In this document: positions 1 to 8,418 of the stretch, piece after piece
Position numbering within the stretch: position 1 is the first letter of the stretch
How the letters are laid out: each line of letters begins with the position of its first letter
NCBI GenBank assembly: GCA_964621345.1
Contig: CAZUON010000024.1
Span: 1-46,749, forward strand
DNA length: 46,749 nucleotides
Direction: 5' to 3'
DNA from: Glaciecola sp964621345
GTDB taxonomy: Bacteria > Pseudomonadota > Gammaproteobacteria > Enterobacterales > Alteromonadaceae
Translations under genes and position numbers: made by a program
Notes under the pieces: model-generated
What the model was told of the DNA's origin: nothing
Database searches by the model: none
What the model saw: only the letters and a program-made list of their open reading frames with translations

Positions 1-53
1 CCAGCGACCAATTGATTAAAAGTCAACTGCTCTACCAGCTGAGCTAACGACCC
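1..53 (-). tRNA. tRNA-Lys (TTT), partial, cut by the window edge
   Basis: The 53 bases are identical to the 5' part of the complete tRNA-Lys gene at 83-158. They include the D arm, the anticodon arm with a TTT anticodon in the loop CTTTTAA, and the start of the T arm. The acceptor 3' half lies outside the window. It sits 29 nt downstream of the complete copy on the same strand, so the two are probably one transcript. Confidence 0.95.
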
Positions 54-82
54 TCAATAAGTGTTTTGGCGATAGTAAAAAG

Positions 83-158
83 TGGTGGGTCGTGCTGGAT
101 TCGAACCAGCGACCAATTGATTAAAAGTCAACTGCTCTACCAGCTGAGCTAACGACCC
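83..158 (-). tRNA. tRNA-Lys (TTT)
   Basis: This is a 76-nt cloverleaf on the minus strand. The acceptor stem is GGGTCGT paired with ACGACCC, the T arm contains GGTTCGAATCC, the anticodon loop is CTTTTAA (anticodon TTT), and a genomically encoded CCA lies at 83-85. It decodes AAA/AAG lysine codons. It lies downstream of cpoB, at the distal end of tol-pal. The same arrangement, with lysine tRNAs following ybgF, is known in Escherichia coli, so this is conserved synteny rather than an insertion. Confidence 0.97.
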
Positions 159-320
159 TTAATACTATCTTGTTACAAGCAGCTAATCGATTAAGTTGAG
201 TATCTGTTGCAACGGCGGCATATAATACTGAAATCGAAGTTGCGTGCAACCTTTAAATGTCATTTTGGCAATTTAATTGCTCAATTGCGTGGAAAGTAAA
301 CAACGCAAGAGGCTAATCGA

Positions 321-1142
321 TTATCCGTTAGCCAATTGCTCTGTTGATAAGCGTGCAGGAGTACTGTTTGGATACTCCGCTAAAACTTGTTCAAAGTACT
401 GTTTTGCTAAACTAGCATTACCTTGATTTTTGGCAATCATACCAAGTTTCAACAAAGAATCTGCGCGTTTAGGAGAAGTCGCAAAATTGTTGACTACTTC
501 GGTAAACTGCTCCGAGGCGCCATCCCAATCTTGATTGTTATACAACAACTGCCCTAACCAATAATGCGCATTATCGCTTAAATCGGAATTTGGGTATTGT
601 GTAATAAATTCTCTAAAAGCAGGCACTGCTTTTTCGTAATCTCTATCTTTTAGAATCAAGTTAACCGCGCTTTGATAAGCTTCTTGCTCACTTTGAGTTG
701 TAGCAACCATACTAGACGCTGTCGTAGCAGAAGACGTACCTGTTCCCGCGTTAGCCGCAGTACCACTGTTGCTATTACTTGAAGCAAGCGCAGTGCCCTG
801 CTGTAAGGCCTCAAATCGCTTATCTAATTCTAAAAACAATTCACGTTGACGCTCTAGGATTTTTTCAAGCTGGTGATTATGTAGCTCTATAGAGCCCGTA
901 ATACCATCAACGTCAGACTGCAACATATCAAGCTGTTGCTGCATACGTTGTTGACTGTCAGAGCGTGACTCTACAATTCTCTCAATAACTGCTAAACGCG
1001 TTTCTAAGTCGCTTGAACTTAGTACCGCACCCGACGCTATTACCGGAGCTTCGTTTTGATTAACATCAACGACAGGTGCTTGCGAAAAGCAAGCACCCGA
1101 GGCAAACATTAATGTAAGTATACTTACTAGGCGTACTTTCAT
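321..1142 (-). CDS. cpoB: Cell division coordinator CpoB (YbgF), Tol-Pal associated
   Basis: This is a periplasmic protein of 273 residues. An N-terminal signal peptide (about residues 1-20) is followed by a coiled-coil region (about 45-115) that trimerises CpoB in the known family. A Ser/Thr/Ala/Gly-rich linker (about 117-148) leads to C-terminal TPR repeats (about 150-270) with motifs such as HYWLGQLLYN and KLGMIAKNQGN. In E. coli CpoB links Tol-Pal to septal peptidoglycan synthesis by PBP1B. It starts 3 nt after the pal stop and is the last gene of the tol operon before the tRNA-Lys genes. Family and context agree. Confidence 0.93.
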   Translation of the reverse strand: MKVRLVSILTLMFASGACFSQAPVVDVNQNEAPVIASGAVLSSSDLETRLAVIERIVESRSDSQQRMQQQLDMLQSDVDGITGSIELHNHQLEKILERQRELFLELDKRFEALQQGTALASSNSNSGTAANAGTGTSSATTASSMVATTQSEQEAYQSAVNLILKDRDYEKAVPAFREFITQYPNSDLSDNAHYWLGQLLYNNQDWDGASEQFTEVVNNFATSPKRADSLLKLGMIAKNQGNASLAKQYFEQVLAEYPNSTPARLSTEQLANG

Positions 1143-1145
1143 TGC

Positions 1146-1712
1146 TTATTGATAAACCACTACAGCGCGACGGTTTTGAGCAAATGCATATTCAGAACTC
1201 CCCATCACAGCTGGTTTTTCTTCACCGTAAGATACAACCGACATTTGCGATGATCTTACACCTTCGTTTTGGAGGAAGGTTTGAACCGCTTTTGCACGAG
1301 TCTCGCCTAGTGCAATGTTGTACTCAGGTGTACCACGGTTATCTGTGTGACCTTCGATTACTACGTTTTGGTCTTGGTTTTTCACTAAAAATTCAGCATG
1401 TTTTCTAAGTACTGGGAAGAACTCAGATTTAATCGTTGCACGGTCAAAGTCAAAGTAAACCGTTTGTTGTGATTCAAGCGCAGCTTTCTCTTGAGCCATC
1501 ATATCCTTTGCACGTTGCAACTGTTCAGCGGCGGCAGCTTCAGCTTGCGCTTTAGCTTCAGCAGCTTGCTGTTCGGCCTGTGCTTGCTGCTCTGCAGCTA
1601 CACGGTTGCGCTCTGCTTCAAGTTCTTCTTCACTTGGGCCCGATGAACAAGCCATCAAAGTAATCGCCGGAAGCGCAATTAAAAGCGTTCTAAATTTTTT
1701 GTTAATAAGCAT
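1146..1712 (-). CDS. pal: Peptidoglycan-associated outer-membrane lipoprotein Pal
   Basis: A lipoprotein signal ends in the lipobox LMAC, so Cys22 would be acylated. The C-terminal half (about 85-188) is an OmpA-like peptidoglycan-binding domain that begins VYFDFD and contains the motifs EGHTDNRGTPEYN and NRRAVV. Between them is an unusually long Ala/Gln/Glu-rich linker of about 60 residues, probably helical, where many Pal proteins have a short disordered tether. Pal anchors the outer membrane to peptidoglycan and is the target of TolB. It lies 30 nt downstream of tolB in the tol operon. Confidence 0.97.
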   Translation of the reverse strand: MLINKKFRTLLIALPAITLMACSSGPSEEELEAERNRVAAEQQAQAEQQAAEAKAQAEAAAAEQLQRAKDMMAQEKAALESQQTVYFDFDRATIKSEFFPVLRKHAEFLVKNQDQNVVIEGHTDNRGTPEYNIALGETRAKAVQTFLQNEGVRSSQMSVVSYGEEKPAVMGSSEYAFAQNRRAVVVYQ

Positions 1713-1742
1713 GCTAAGTCCTTAATGTTTAAACGATTTTTC

Positions 1743-3122
1743 TTATAATAAAAATGGTGACCAACTTGGCGATTTCACCTGCCCATTTGCTGCTGGTAAT
1801 AGCGCTTTAAAGCGACCATCTAGCGATACAAGTGATAACACTTGCTCTCCTTCATGCATCGTACTGTAGATAATCATACTACCGTTTGGTGCGATGCTTG
1901 GCGACTCGTCTAGAAAAGTCTTAGTTAACACCAACATATTACCATTTTGCAAGTTTTGCCGCGCAATATGATAATCGCCTTGAGTTCTATTTACGACAAC
2001 TAAATTTGTATTGTCAGGCGTTATAGAAGCACCAAGGTTCATTTCCCCTTCAAAAGTAAGCCTCTTTGAGCGCTTAGTTTCTAAATTTACTCGATAAATC
2101 TGCGGTTTGCCACCCCGTTCCGAACTAAATATAAGGCTTTTACCGTCTGGAGCCCAACTTGGCTCAGTATCAATTGCACGATTTCTTGTGATTCGCTCTA
2201 AACGACGACTCGCAAGCTCCATCACATAAATCTCTGGATTACCGTCTTTTGATAATACCATCGCTAATTTTTTGCCATCTGGAGAGAATACGGGTGAACC
2301 GTTAATACCCGGAAAATCAGTCACTAAGGTACGCTGAGTGGTGTAAATATCTTGGATAAATATTTGCGATTTTTTATTTTCAAACGACACATATGCGATT
2401 TTATTGCCATCGGGGGACCACGAGGGCGACATTAGTGGCTCAGGAGAAGACAAAAGACGAGTTTCGTTCGCACCGTCATAATCGGCAATCACTAACTGAA
2501 ATGGTAACGCTTCAGTTTCTCGGTCGCGCACAATCACATAAGCGATACGGGTTAAAAATGCACCGCGCTCGCCGGTAAGTGCTTCGTACACAACGTCACT
2601 AATAATATGTGCGTATTGTCTAAAATCGCTAGAATTAATAATTTTTTCACGGGCTTCAACAATATGATCTTTACTTAATATCAACGTGCCGTTTTGCAAT
2701 GATTTTGACTCACCGCCTGTTACCTGAGCTCTCAGCACATCTATTAGCTCAAAAGATACTTCGTATTGATCATTGCCGCGCTGCTCAATATTACCCACCA
2801 ACACCGTATCAATGCCCTTGTCTGCCCATGCAGCGTAGTCGACCTCGTCGTCGCGCGTGGGGAATTGCGGCATGTCAGACATTGCTATCGGATTAAACTT
2901 ACCACTGCGCAGCAAGTTATTTGTGATCACATCCGAAATATTTTCCGGCAATACCGTATCGCCGTTCCATCTGAATGGAACCACGCCAATAGGACGCGCA
3001 TTATTTACGCCTTCGGTAATGACTATTTCAAGCTTTGCATGCGCAAATGTTGCGCTAAATATTGCCACGCATAACAAAAAACACTTTATCATTCCCTTGG
3101 AACTAACGCCCTTTATACTCAT
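1743..3122 (-). CDS. tolB: Tol-Pal system protein TolB
   Basis: This is a periplasmic protein of 459 residues. It has a signal peptide, an N-terminal alpha/beta domain (about 30-175) and a beta-propeller (about 195-455) with repeated motifs of the type SPSWSPDGNKIAYVS, SPVFSPDGKKLAMV and EPSWAPDGKSLIFSS. TolB shuttles between TolA and Pal. The start ATG overlaps the tolA stop by 4 nt (ATGA), which suggests translational coupling. A second Met at residue 11 (position 3092) gives a shorter and more typical signal peptide, so the true start could be either. Confidence 0.97.
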   Translation of the reverse strand: MSIKGVSSKGMIKCFLLCVAIFSATFAHAKLEIVITEGVNNARPIGVVPFRWNGDTVLPENISDVITNNLLRSGKFNPIAMSDMPQFPTRDDEVDYAAWADKGIDTVLVGNIEQRGNDQYEVSFELIDVLRAQVTGGESKSLQNGTLILSKDHIVEAREKIINSSDFRQYAHIISDVVYEALTGERGAFLTRIAYVIVRDRETEALPFQLVIADYDGANETRLLSSPEPLMSPSWSPDGNKIAYVSFENKKSQIFIQDIYTTQRTLVTDFPGINGSPVFSPDGKKLAMVLSKDGNPEIYVMELASRRLERITRNRAIDTEPSWAPDGKSLIFSSERGGKPQIYRVNLETKRSKRLTFEGEMNLGASITPDNTNLVVVNRTQGDYHIARQNLQNGNMLVLTKTFLDESPSIAPNGSMIIYSTMHEGEQVLSLVSLDGRFKALLPAANGQVKSPSWSPFLL

Positions 3123-3922
3123 TGTATCTCCGGTCTCACAGTAATATTAAAATCTCTAAATTCAGCAAACACCGCTGGGTCTTTCGACACTGGCAATGTA
3201 TCGGGTCTAAGCACCGCTGCTTGTGACGCTCTACAAAGCGCATCGTTGCCGTCCAAAATACGCACATCTATTACCAATCCGTTTGGCGCTAGCCGCACAT
3301 TTAAGCGACAGGTTTTATTCACAAAACTCTCAAAATCAAACAAATTCTGCACAATCGTTTGGTGAATCAAAGCTTGGTACTTTTCTACTTCGCTCATTAC
3401 TCTGCGCTGGTTCGCCGCAGACAGCGCTTGTTGCTCTTTTGCTAACTGTTCGTTTAACTCTTTCTCAAGCTGCGCTTGGCGCTTTTTATCCTCATCTAAC
3501 TTACGCTGCATTTCTTGCTCGCGCTGACGCTGCTCTTCTAGGGTTCGTTGTTTTTCTTGCTCACGCGCTTGTTGCTCACGTTGCTTTTTAGCCTGCTCTT
3601 CTTGGCGTTTCTTTTTAGCGGCGGCTTCTGCCTTACGTTTTTTCTCTCTCGCCGCCTCTGCACGCTGCTGTTGGCGTCTTTCTAATTCTCGCTGCCGTGC
3701 CTGAGCTTGGGCTTGTGCTTGCTCTTGCTCTCGTTTTTGATCGGCAATGGCTTGTGCATCAATAAACACCGCCTGAATGGGCTGCGATTGCGACGCAAAG
3801 CTTACCGTGGGTTTTGTGTTAAAACTCACCGATACCAATAAAAAAAACACAAGCACAGCATGTAGAGCAAAGGATGTAGCCAACGCTTTATTGTTTTTTA
3901 ATGTTTCTTTAACCGACTTCAT
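3119..3922 (-). CDS. tolA: Tol-Pal energy-transducing protein TolA
   Basis: This inner-membrane protein has one N-terminal transmembrane helix (about residues 13-34), a very charged Gln/Arg/Lys/Glu/Ala-rich helical domain (about 55-175), and a C-terminal domain (about 178-267) with the paired cysteines typical of TolA domain III. It carries proton-motive force from TolQR across the periplasm to TolB/Pal. At 267 residues it is much shorter than the roughly 420-residue E. coli protein, mainly in the helical domain. It follows tolR by 13 nt and overlaps tolB. Confidence 0.94.
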   Translation of the reverse strand: MKSVKETLKNNKALATSFALHAVLVFFLLVSVSFNTKPTVSFASQSQPIQAVFIDAQAIADQKREQEQAQAQAQARQRELERRQQQRAEAAREKKRKAEAAAKKKRQEEQAKKQREQQAREQEKQRTLEEQRQREQEMQRKLDEDKKRQAQLEKELNEQLAKEQQALSAANQRRVMSEVEKYQALIHQTIVQNLFDFESFVNKTCRLNVRLAPNGLVIDVRILDGNDALCRASQAAVLRPDTLPVSKDPAVFAEFRDFNITVRPEIQ

Positions 3923-3935
3923 GCTTTAAAAAGCG

Positions 3936-4355
3936 CTATGAGTTCGGGTCGGTCATTAAGCCGACAGACGGTGCGCCTGAGCTTTGTAAAAGCACCATCA
4001 TCTCAATCACTTTTTCGTAGCTTATCGTACGATCGCCATTCACCACCACCGGAATGCTCGGATCCACTTGCAAGCGTGTTTTAACAATTGCGGCAATCTC
4101 TTGCGCTTGCATAGGTGATTCAGGATTATCGCCCACATTCAGATAGAACAAACCTTGTTGGTCTATCGATACAATCATTATGGTTTCTTCGTCGGTTTCT
4201 AAAGTTTGCGCTTGCGCTTGGGGTAAATCGACTTTAACACCCTGCGCAATAACCGATGCGGTCGCCATAAAAATAATTAATAGCACTAGCATAACGTCGA
4301 TATAGGGCACGACATTCATTTCTGACACCGGTCGACGTCTGCGTCTTTGGTACAT
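3936..4355 (-). CDS. tolR: Tol-Pal proton-channel subunit TolR
   Basis: ExbD/TolR family, 139 residues. A short Arg-rich cytoplasmic tail is followed by MNVVPYIDVMLVLLIIFM, the single transmembrane helix. It carries the conserved proton-pathway aspartate (Asp20). The rest is a periplasmic domain. It works with TolQ to energise TolA. The gene is 3 nt downstream of tolQ. Confidence 0.96.
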   Translation of the reverse strand: MYQRRRRRPVSEMNVVPYIDVMLVLLIIFMATASVIAQGVKVDLPQAQAQTLETDEETIMIVSIDQQGLFYLNVGDNPESPMQAQEIAAIVKTRLQVDPSIPVVVNGDRTISYEKVIEMMVLLQSSGAPSVGLMTDPNS

Positions 4356-4358
4356 AAG

Positions 4359-5039
4359 CTACCCTCTGCTCGCTAAGCTTTGACGATTTAATATCGCCGA
4401 GAACTCTTCCATAAAATTCCCATAAGCGTTTTCTAGCTTTTCTACTTTTGTCGAAAAACGGTTATAGGCAACATAAGCAGGAATAGCCGCAAACAAGCCA
4501 ATCGCGGTAGCAATGAGCGCTTCTGCAATACCGGGAGCCACCATTTGCAGAGTCGCTTGTTTCACCTGACCAAGCGCAATAAATGCAGTCATTATTCCGT
4601 AAACGGTACCTAGCAAGCCAATATACGGAGAAATAGAGCCTACCGTAGCTAAATAAGGCAAGCGCACTTCAAGTTCGTCGACTTCTCGCGACATAGCCAC
4701 TCGCATCGCACGATATGCACCTTCTGTTATAGCTTCGGGGGTAACACCATTGGTTTTACGAAGTCGGACGTATTCTTTAAAACCGGTACAAAAAATAAGA
4801 GAACTACCAAAGGTATTTTCACGACCAGATAAGTCGCTATAAAGAGTATTAAGATCCGCGCCCGACCAAAAAGTATCTTCAAACTCTCTTAGCTCGGATT
4901 GCGCTGCTTTTAAGGCGGTATGACGCTGAAAAATAAAGGCCCAACTGCTGATAGACATTCCTAACAACAAAAGCATAATAAATTGGACTACAAAACTGGC
5001 TTCCAGTACTAAACTGGCGATTGACATATCACTGGTCAC
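4359..5039 (-). CDS. tolQ: Tol-Pal proton-channel subunit TolQ
   Basis: MotA/TolQ/ExbB family inner-membrane protein, 226 residues, with three transmembrane segments (near residues 15-37, 130-155 and 165-190) and the conserved stretch YIGLLGTVYGIMTAF. It forms the stator channel with TolR. I kept the GTG start at 5039, which overlaps ybgC by 11 nt, because AGGGA stands about 9 nt upstream and the N-terminus aligns with E. coli TolQ. An internal ATG at 5027 has no ribosome site. Confidence 0.96.
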   Translation of the reverse strand: MTSDMSIASLVLEASFVVQFIMLLLLGMSISSWAFIFQRHTALKAAQSELREFEDTFWSGADLNTLYSDLSGRENTFGSSLIFCTGFKEYVRLRKTNGVTPEAITEGAYRAMRVAMSREVDELEVRLPYLATVGSISPYIGLLGTVYGIMTAFIALGQVKQATLQMVAPGIAEALIATAIGLFAAIPAYVAYNRFSTKVEKLENAYGNFMEEFSAILNRQSLASRG

Positions 5040-5433
5040 TGCGCATTTCCCTTAAAATATCATCTGGTATTTTGCATGGGGTTTTGAGCGTCGTATCAAT
5101 ACACCCAACTTTCACCTTTGCTTCTACCAAACATTCATTTTTATTATTATAAACAGCCTGATTAAATATCAAGCTAACACGCCTTATTGTACAGGGCTCA
5201 CAAGTAACTGTTAAGACCTCATCCAACGTAGCACTTTTACGAAAATCAATATTCATGTCTTTGACGACAAAAGCAATAGATTGTTCCAACAATTTTTGTT
5301 GACGACCGCCTAATGCCCTAAGCCAATCAGAACGCGCACGTTCAAAGTAGCGTAAATAGTTGGCATGGTAGACAATCCCACCGGCGTCAGTATCTTCGTA
5401 ATACACTCGTACTTTTATATCAAATTTTTTCAT
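5029..5433 (-). CDS. ybgC: Acyl-CoA thioesterase YbgC
   Basis: Hotdog-fold thioesterase of 134 residues. The family motif EDTDAGGIVYHANYLRYFER is intact and includes the catalytic Asp16. YbgC is cytoplasmic, hydrolyses acyl-CoA thioesters and is the standard first gene of the tol-pal operon. It is the promoter-proximal gene here, so the operon promoter should lie within 5434-5560 reading leftwards. No strong ribosome binding site precedes the ATG. Confidence 0.95.
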   Translation of the reverse strand: MKKFDIKVRVYYEDTDAGGIVYHANYLRYFERARSDWLRALGGRQQKLLEQSIAFVVKDMNIDFRKSATLDEVLTVTCEPCTIRRVSLIFNQAVYNNKNECLVEAKVKVGCIDTTLKTPCKIPDDILREMRSDQ

Positions 5434-5583
5434 GTTTAAATGCTAATAAAATTGATTAAATTGTTAAAAATTTGCTAAAAACCTTTGTAATTAAGCCTTA
5501 CACAAAACGCCAAAACCTAGATCTATTAGAAATACTAATCTGAAACGGAAAAAATATTGAGTTGTATAGCATAAAAAAATCCG

Positions 5584-5690
5584 TAATATACGCAGCAAGT
5601 ACGAAGTGAGCAGTTTTTGTTTGTTCGTGTTTCATGGAATCCCTTCCGTTGAACTTTTTTTAGCCCGCACATTGTGCGGGCTTTTTTTTT
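5584..5690 (+). ncRNA. Candidate small RNA ending in the terminator at 5661-5689
   Basis: The tol operon begins at 5433 and ruvB ends at 5705, both on the minus strand, yet the only strong terminator between them works on the plus strand. That implies a short plus-strand transcript. A weak promoter-like pair can be read (TTGTAT at 5562, TAATAT at 5584, 16-nt spacing). The predicted RNA of about 90 nt would contain small stems (ACGAA/TTCGT and GGAATCCCTTCC) before a T-tailed terminator, a layout like Hfq-dependent sRNAs. It matches no sRNA family I recognise. The 5' end is a guess. Confidence 0.3.
5661..5689 (+). terminator. Strong rho-independent terminator on the plus strand
   Basis: A 9-bp GC-rich stem AGCCCGCAC / GTGCGGGCT with a 3-nt loop is followed by nine T residues on the plus strand. 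On the minus strand the stem is followed by A residues, so it cannot serve ruvB or tol in the same way. It stops plus-strand transcription just before it would become antisense to ruvB. Confidence 0.88.
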
Positions 5691-5704
5691 GCCACAAATA
5701 TCTA

Positions 5705-6706
5705 TTATTTTACTTTGAAGCCTAAGTGCAAATACGCTTTATCACTGGCAATTCGCCCTCTTGGCGTACGCTGCAAAAATCCTTGTTGAATTAAAAAGGG
5801 TTCAATCACATCTTCAATCGTTTCTTTTTCTTCACCAATGGCGGCGGCGACATTATCGAGCCCCACCGGCCCGCCTGAAAACTTTTCGATGATAGCAAGT
5901 AACAGTTTGCGATCCATAAAATCAAAGCCCTGCTTATCTACGTCAAGCATATTCAGTGCACTAGCGGCCACTTCTGCGCTAATTTCACCATCCGCTTTTA
6001 TTTCAGCATAATCTCGCACTCGTCTTAGCAAACGATTAGCAATACGCGGTGTACCTCGGCTACGTTTTGCAATTTCAAGAGCTCCTTGCTCATGCATATC
6101 TAAATTCAAATAAGAGGCGCTGCGAACCACGATATTAGTCAAGTCTTTTACGTTATAAAACTCTAAGCGTTGCACAATACCAAACCGGTCACGCAAGGGG
6201 GATGTAAGAGAGCCCGCCCGCGTTGTCGCGCCCACCAGGGTAAATGGTGGCAAATCGAGTTTAATAGAGCGAGCGGCTGGGCCCTCACCTATCATAATAT
6301 CGAGTTGATAGTCTTCCATTGCTGGGTATAACACTTCTTCGACCACTGGGCTTAAGCGATGAATTTCATCAATAAATAACACATCGTTTTCTTCAAGGTT
6401 GGTGAGGAGTGCCGCTAAATCGCCTGCTTTTTCAAGCACCGGTCCAGAGGTGGTTTTAATATTCACCCCCATCTCGTTAGCAACGATATTGGCTAAGGTC
6501 GTTTTACCTAAACCTGGAGGGCCAAATATTAATAGATGGTCAAGGGCGTCATCGCGCTTGCGTGCGGCTTGAATAAATATTTCCATTTGCTCGCACACAT
6601 GATCTTGACCGGCATAATCGGCCAGCATTTTGGGCCTAATAGCACGGTCTACGGCTTCATCTTCACCCTGAGCCTGAGGTTGGTTTATGCGGTCAGCTTC
6701 TATCAT
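5705..6706 (-). CDS. ruvB: Holliday junction branch-migration ATPase RuvB
   Basis: AAA+ ATPase of 333 residues. Walker A is GPPGLGKTT (about 64-72), Walker B is LFIDEIHR, the sensor-1 region contains GATTRAGSLTSPLRDRFG, and a C-terminal winged helix ends in QRTPRGR. RuvB hexamers drive branch migration with RuvA during recombination repair. It is the last gene of the nudB-ruvC-ruvA-ruvB run and lies 32 nt after ruvA. Confidence 0.98.
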   Translation of the reverse strand: MIEADRINQPQAQGEDEAVDRAIRPKMLADYAGQDHVCEQMEIFIQAARKRDDALDHLLIFGPPGLGKTTLANIVANEMGVNIKTTSGPVLEKAGDLAALLTNLEENDVLFIDEIHRLSPVVEEVLYPAMEDYQLDIMIGEGPAARSIKLDLPPFTLVGATTRAGSLTSPLRDRFGIVQRLEFYNVKDLTNIVVRSASYLNLDMHEQGALEIAKRSRGTPRIANRLLRRVRDYAEIKADGEISAEVAASALNMLDVDKQGFDFMDRKLLLAIIEKFSGGPVGLDNVAAAIGEEKETIEDVIEPFLIQQGFLQRTPRGRIASDKAYLHLGFKVK

Positions 6707-6738
6707 TTTGCTCTCGTTTCACTTGTATTCACGCCTAG

Positions 6739-7362
6739 CTATACCATCGATTTTAAGGCATCACGAATAAGCTGCTCGCTACTCGCTTCATCATTGTGCA
6801 CATTTTTTATTGCGCTTTCAGCCTGCGGACGTTTATATCCTAGCGCAATCAATGCGCTGATTGCTTCGTCTTTTGCACTGGCAACCGGGGCAAGTATCGG
6901 CGCTGTTTCAACAGGCATTTTGGTGCCAACACCATCCATTAAAGCTAAAGGCGCATCAACATCTTTAAGTTTGTCTTTAAGCTCCACCACTAAACGCTCT
7001 GCTGTCTTCTTACCCACACCGGGCATTTTCACAAGTGCAGTGATATCTTCATGCATCACCGCTTGCATAAACTGCCCTGCCGACATGCCCGATAAAATAG
7101 TACAGGCTAGCTTTGGGCCGACCCCATTCGCTTTTATGAGTACTCGGAACAAGCTTCGTTCCCGGCGGTCGGTAAAACCAAATAATAGTTGTGCATCTTC
7201 ACGCACTACAAAATGGGTATATAAGGTGACTTCGTGTTGAAGCTCTGGAAGCTGGTAAAAGCTGGTCATGGGCAGTTGAATTTCGTAGCCGACACCTGCT
7301 ACGTCGAGCAAAATGTCGGGGGGAAGTTTCTCAATAATAGTGCCGTGTAGCCGTCCAATCAT
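6739..7362 (-). CDS. ruvA: Holliday junction-binding protein RuvA
   Basis: 207 residues. It has an N-terminal OB-fold (about 1-62), a central helix-hairpin-helix domain with GVGPKLA and MPGVGKKTAERLVVELKDK, an acidic/alanine-rich linker, and a C-terminal three-helix domain (about 160-207) that contacts RuvB. It binds the four-way junction as a tetramer. It is 76 nt downstream of ruvC; that gap has no clear LexA box that I can see. Confidence 0.97.
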   Translation of the reverse strand: MIGRLHGTIIEKLPPDILLDVAGVGYEIQLPMTSFYQLPELQHEVTLYTHFVVREDAQLLFGFTDRRERSLFRVLIKANGVGPKLACTILSGMSAGQFMQAVMHEDITALVKMPGVGKKTAERLVVELKDKLKDVDAPLALMDGVGTKMPVETAPILAPVASAKDEAISALIALGYKRPQAESAIKNVHNDEASSEQLIRDALKSMV

Positions 7363-7438
7363 AAAACGCTAATTCCCTGTTATTGCCCCAAATATTATTA
7401 TTGTTAGAGGCGTTTTTTTGTATGTTGCTAACGCCTGG

Positions 7439-7960
7439 CTAACGCAAACGCCTTCTTACGGTCTTGGTGGCTTGACCCGACATACGGATCATACTTTGTT
7501 CAGTATGCAAGTGACACAGCGCAACTGCAAGCGCATCTGCTGCATCCGCTTGTGGTGTTTTGTTTAGTTTTAACAAATGCGTGACCATATGCTGCACTTG
7601 TGTTTTATCTGCAGAGCCTTTACCCACCACCGATTGTTTGATCTGACGAGCAGAATACTCAAATACCGGCAAAGATGCTTGGGTCGCAGCCACAATAGCC
7701 GCACCGCGAGCTTGCCCCAGTTTTAACGCCGAATCAGGATTTTTTGCCATAAACACTTGCTCAATGGCAAATTCACTTGGTTGAAACTGCCGAATAATCT
7801 CACTTACGCCGGTAAAGACATTATCTAGACGCTGCGCAAGGATGTCATCTTGCACTCTTATACAGCCACTAGCGACGTATTCAGCTTTATTGGCGAGTAC
7901 TCTTATTACACCATAACCGGTGATGCGTGAGCCAGGGTCAATACCAAGAATAATTTTCAT
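7439..7960 (-). CDS. ruvC: Holliday junction resolvase RuvC
   Basis: Endonuclease of 173 residues. The N-terminus is MKIILGIDPGSRITGYG, with the first catalytic acid at Asp8. FAIEQVFMAKNPDSALKLGQ carries the second acid, and QADAADALAVALCH carries the C-terminal pair. It cleaves junctions in the RuvABC complex. I chose the ATG at 7960, which shares one base with the nudB stop (TGATG), over a TTG one codon upstream. Confidence 0.97.
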   Translation of the reverse strand: MKIILGIDPGSRITGYGVIRVLANKAEYVASGCIRVQDDILAQRLDNVFTGVSEIIRQFQPSEFAIEQVFMAKNPDSALKLGQARGAAIVAATQASLPVFEYSARQIKQSVVGKGSADKTQVQHMVTHLLKLNKTPQADAADALAVALCHLHTEQSMIRMSGQATKTVRRRLR

Positions 7961-8394
7961 CAAAGCGCCGGTACAAATTGTTCAATGGCGAGTCGATTTG
8001 ATACCGACCATGCTTTTTTTACAGCCTCCGCCTTAGGCAGCCATTCGTAGCTTAAATGTTCGGTCAAAGTAAGTGGACTTTGCTCGCTAATGCAGGCACA
8101 AAATACGTGTTCGTTATTATACTCTGTGCCAACAGGGTAGCGATGCAACCATTGCCGACGAATGCGATATTGATTCACATGTCGGCAGTCTGCAATGTCG
8201 AAGGGAAAAGACAGCCTTAAACCGGTCTCTTCAGCAACTTCCCGATATGCGGTTTGAATAGCACTCTCACCCTTCTCAATAGTACCGGTTACCGACTGCC
8301 AAAAGTCGGCGTCATCGTCGCGCTGCAATAACAACACGTTCGACGCGGCGCTATATAGCACCACCAACACCGATTCTGGGCGTTTTAATGCCAT
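7960..8394 (-). CDS. nudB: Dihydroneopterin triphosphate diphosphatase NudB
   Basis: Nudix hydrolase of 144 residues. The Nudix box is GTIEKGESAIQTAYREVAEE followed by TG, so all metal-binding Glu residues are present. NudB removes pyrophosphate from dihydroneopterin triphosphate in folate synthesis. The order aspS-nudB-ruvC is a common gammaproteobacterial arrangement. It overlaps ruvC by one base, suggesting translational coupling. Confidence 0.92.
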   Translation of the reverse strand: MALKRPESVLVVLYSAASNVLLLQRDDDADFWQSVTGTIEKGESAIQTAYREVAEETGLRLSFPFDIADCRHVNQYRIRRQWLHRYPVGTEYNNEHVFCACISEQSPLTLTEHLSYEWLPKAEAVKKAWSVSNRLAIEQFVPAL

Positions 8395-8418
8395 AGACGC
8401 TTCGCTCTCCGCGCCTTC

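Noticed and set aside
1142..1408. Open frame opposite pal
   Set aside because: It is a shadow of pal; there is no ribosome site and no recognisable protein.
6536..7240. A 234-codon open frame on the plus strand
   Set aside because: It lies wholly antisense to ruvB and ruvA, whose proteins are unmistakable, and its translation resembles no family.
7363..7438. LexA (SOS) box upstream of ruvA
   Set aside because: No CTGT-N8-ACAG site is present; the dyad AGGCGTT/AACGCCT there does not match LexA and has no T run.
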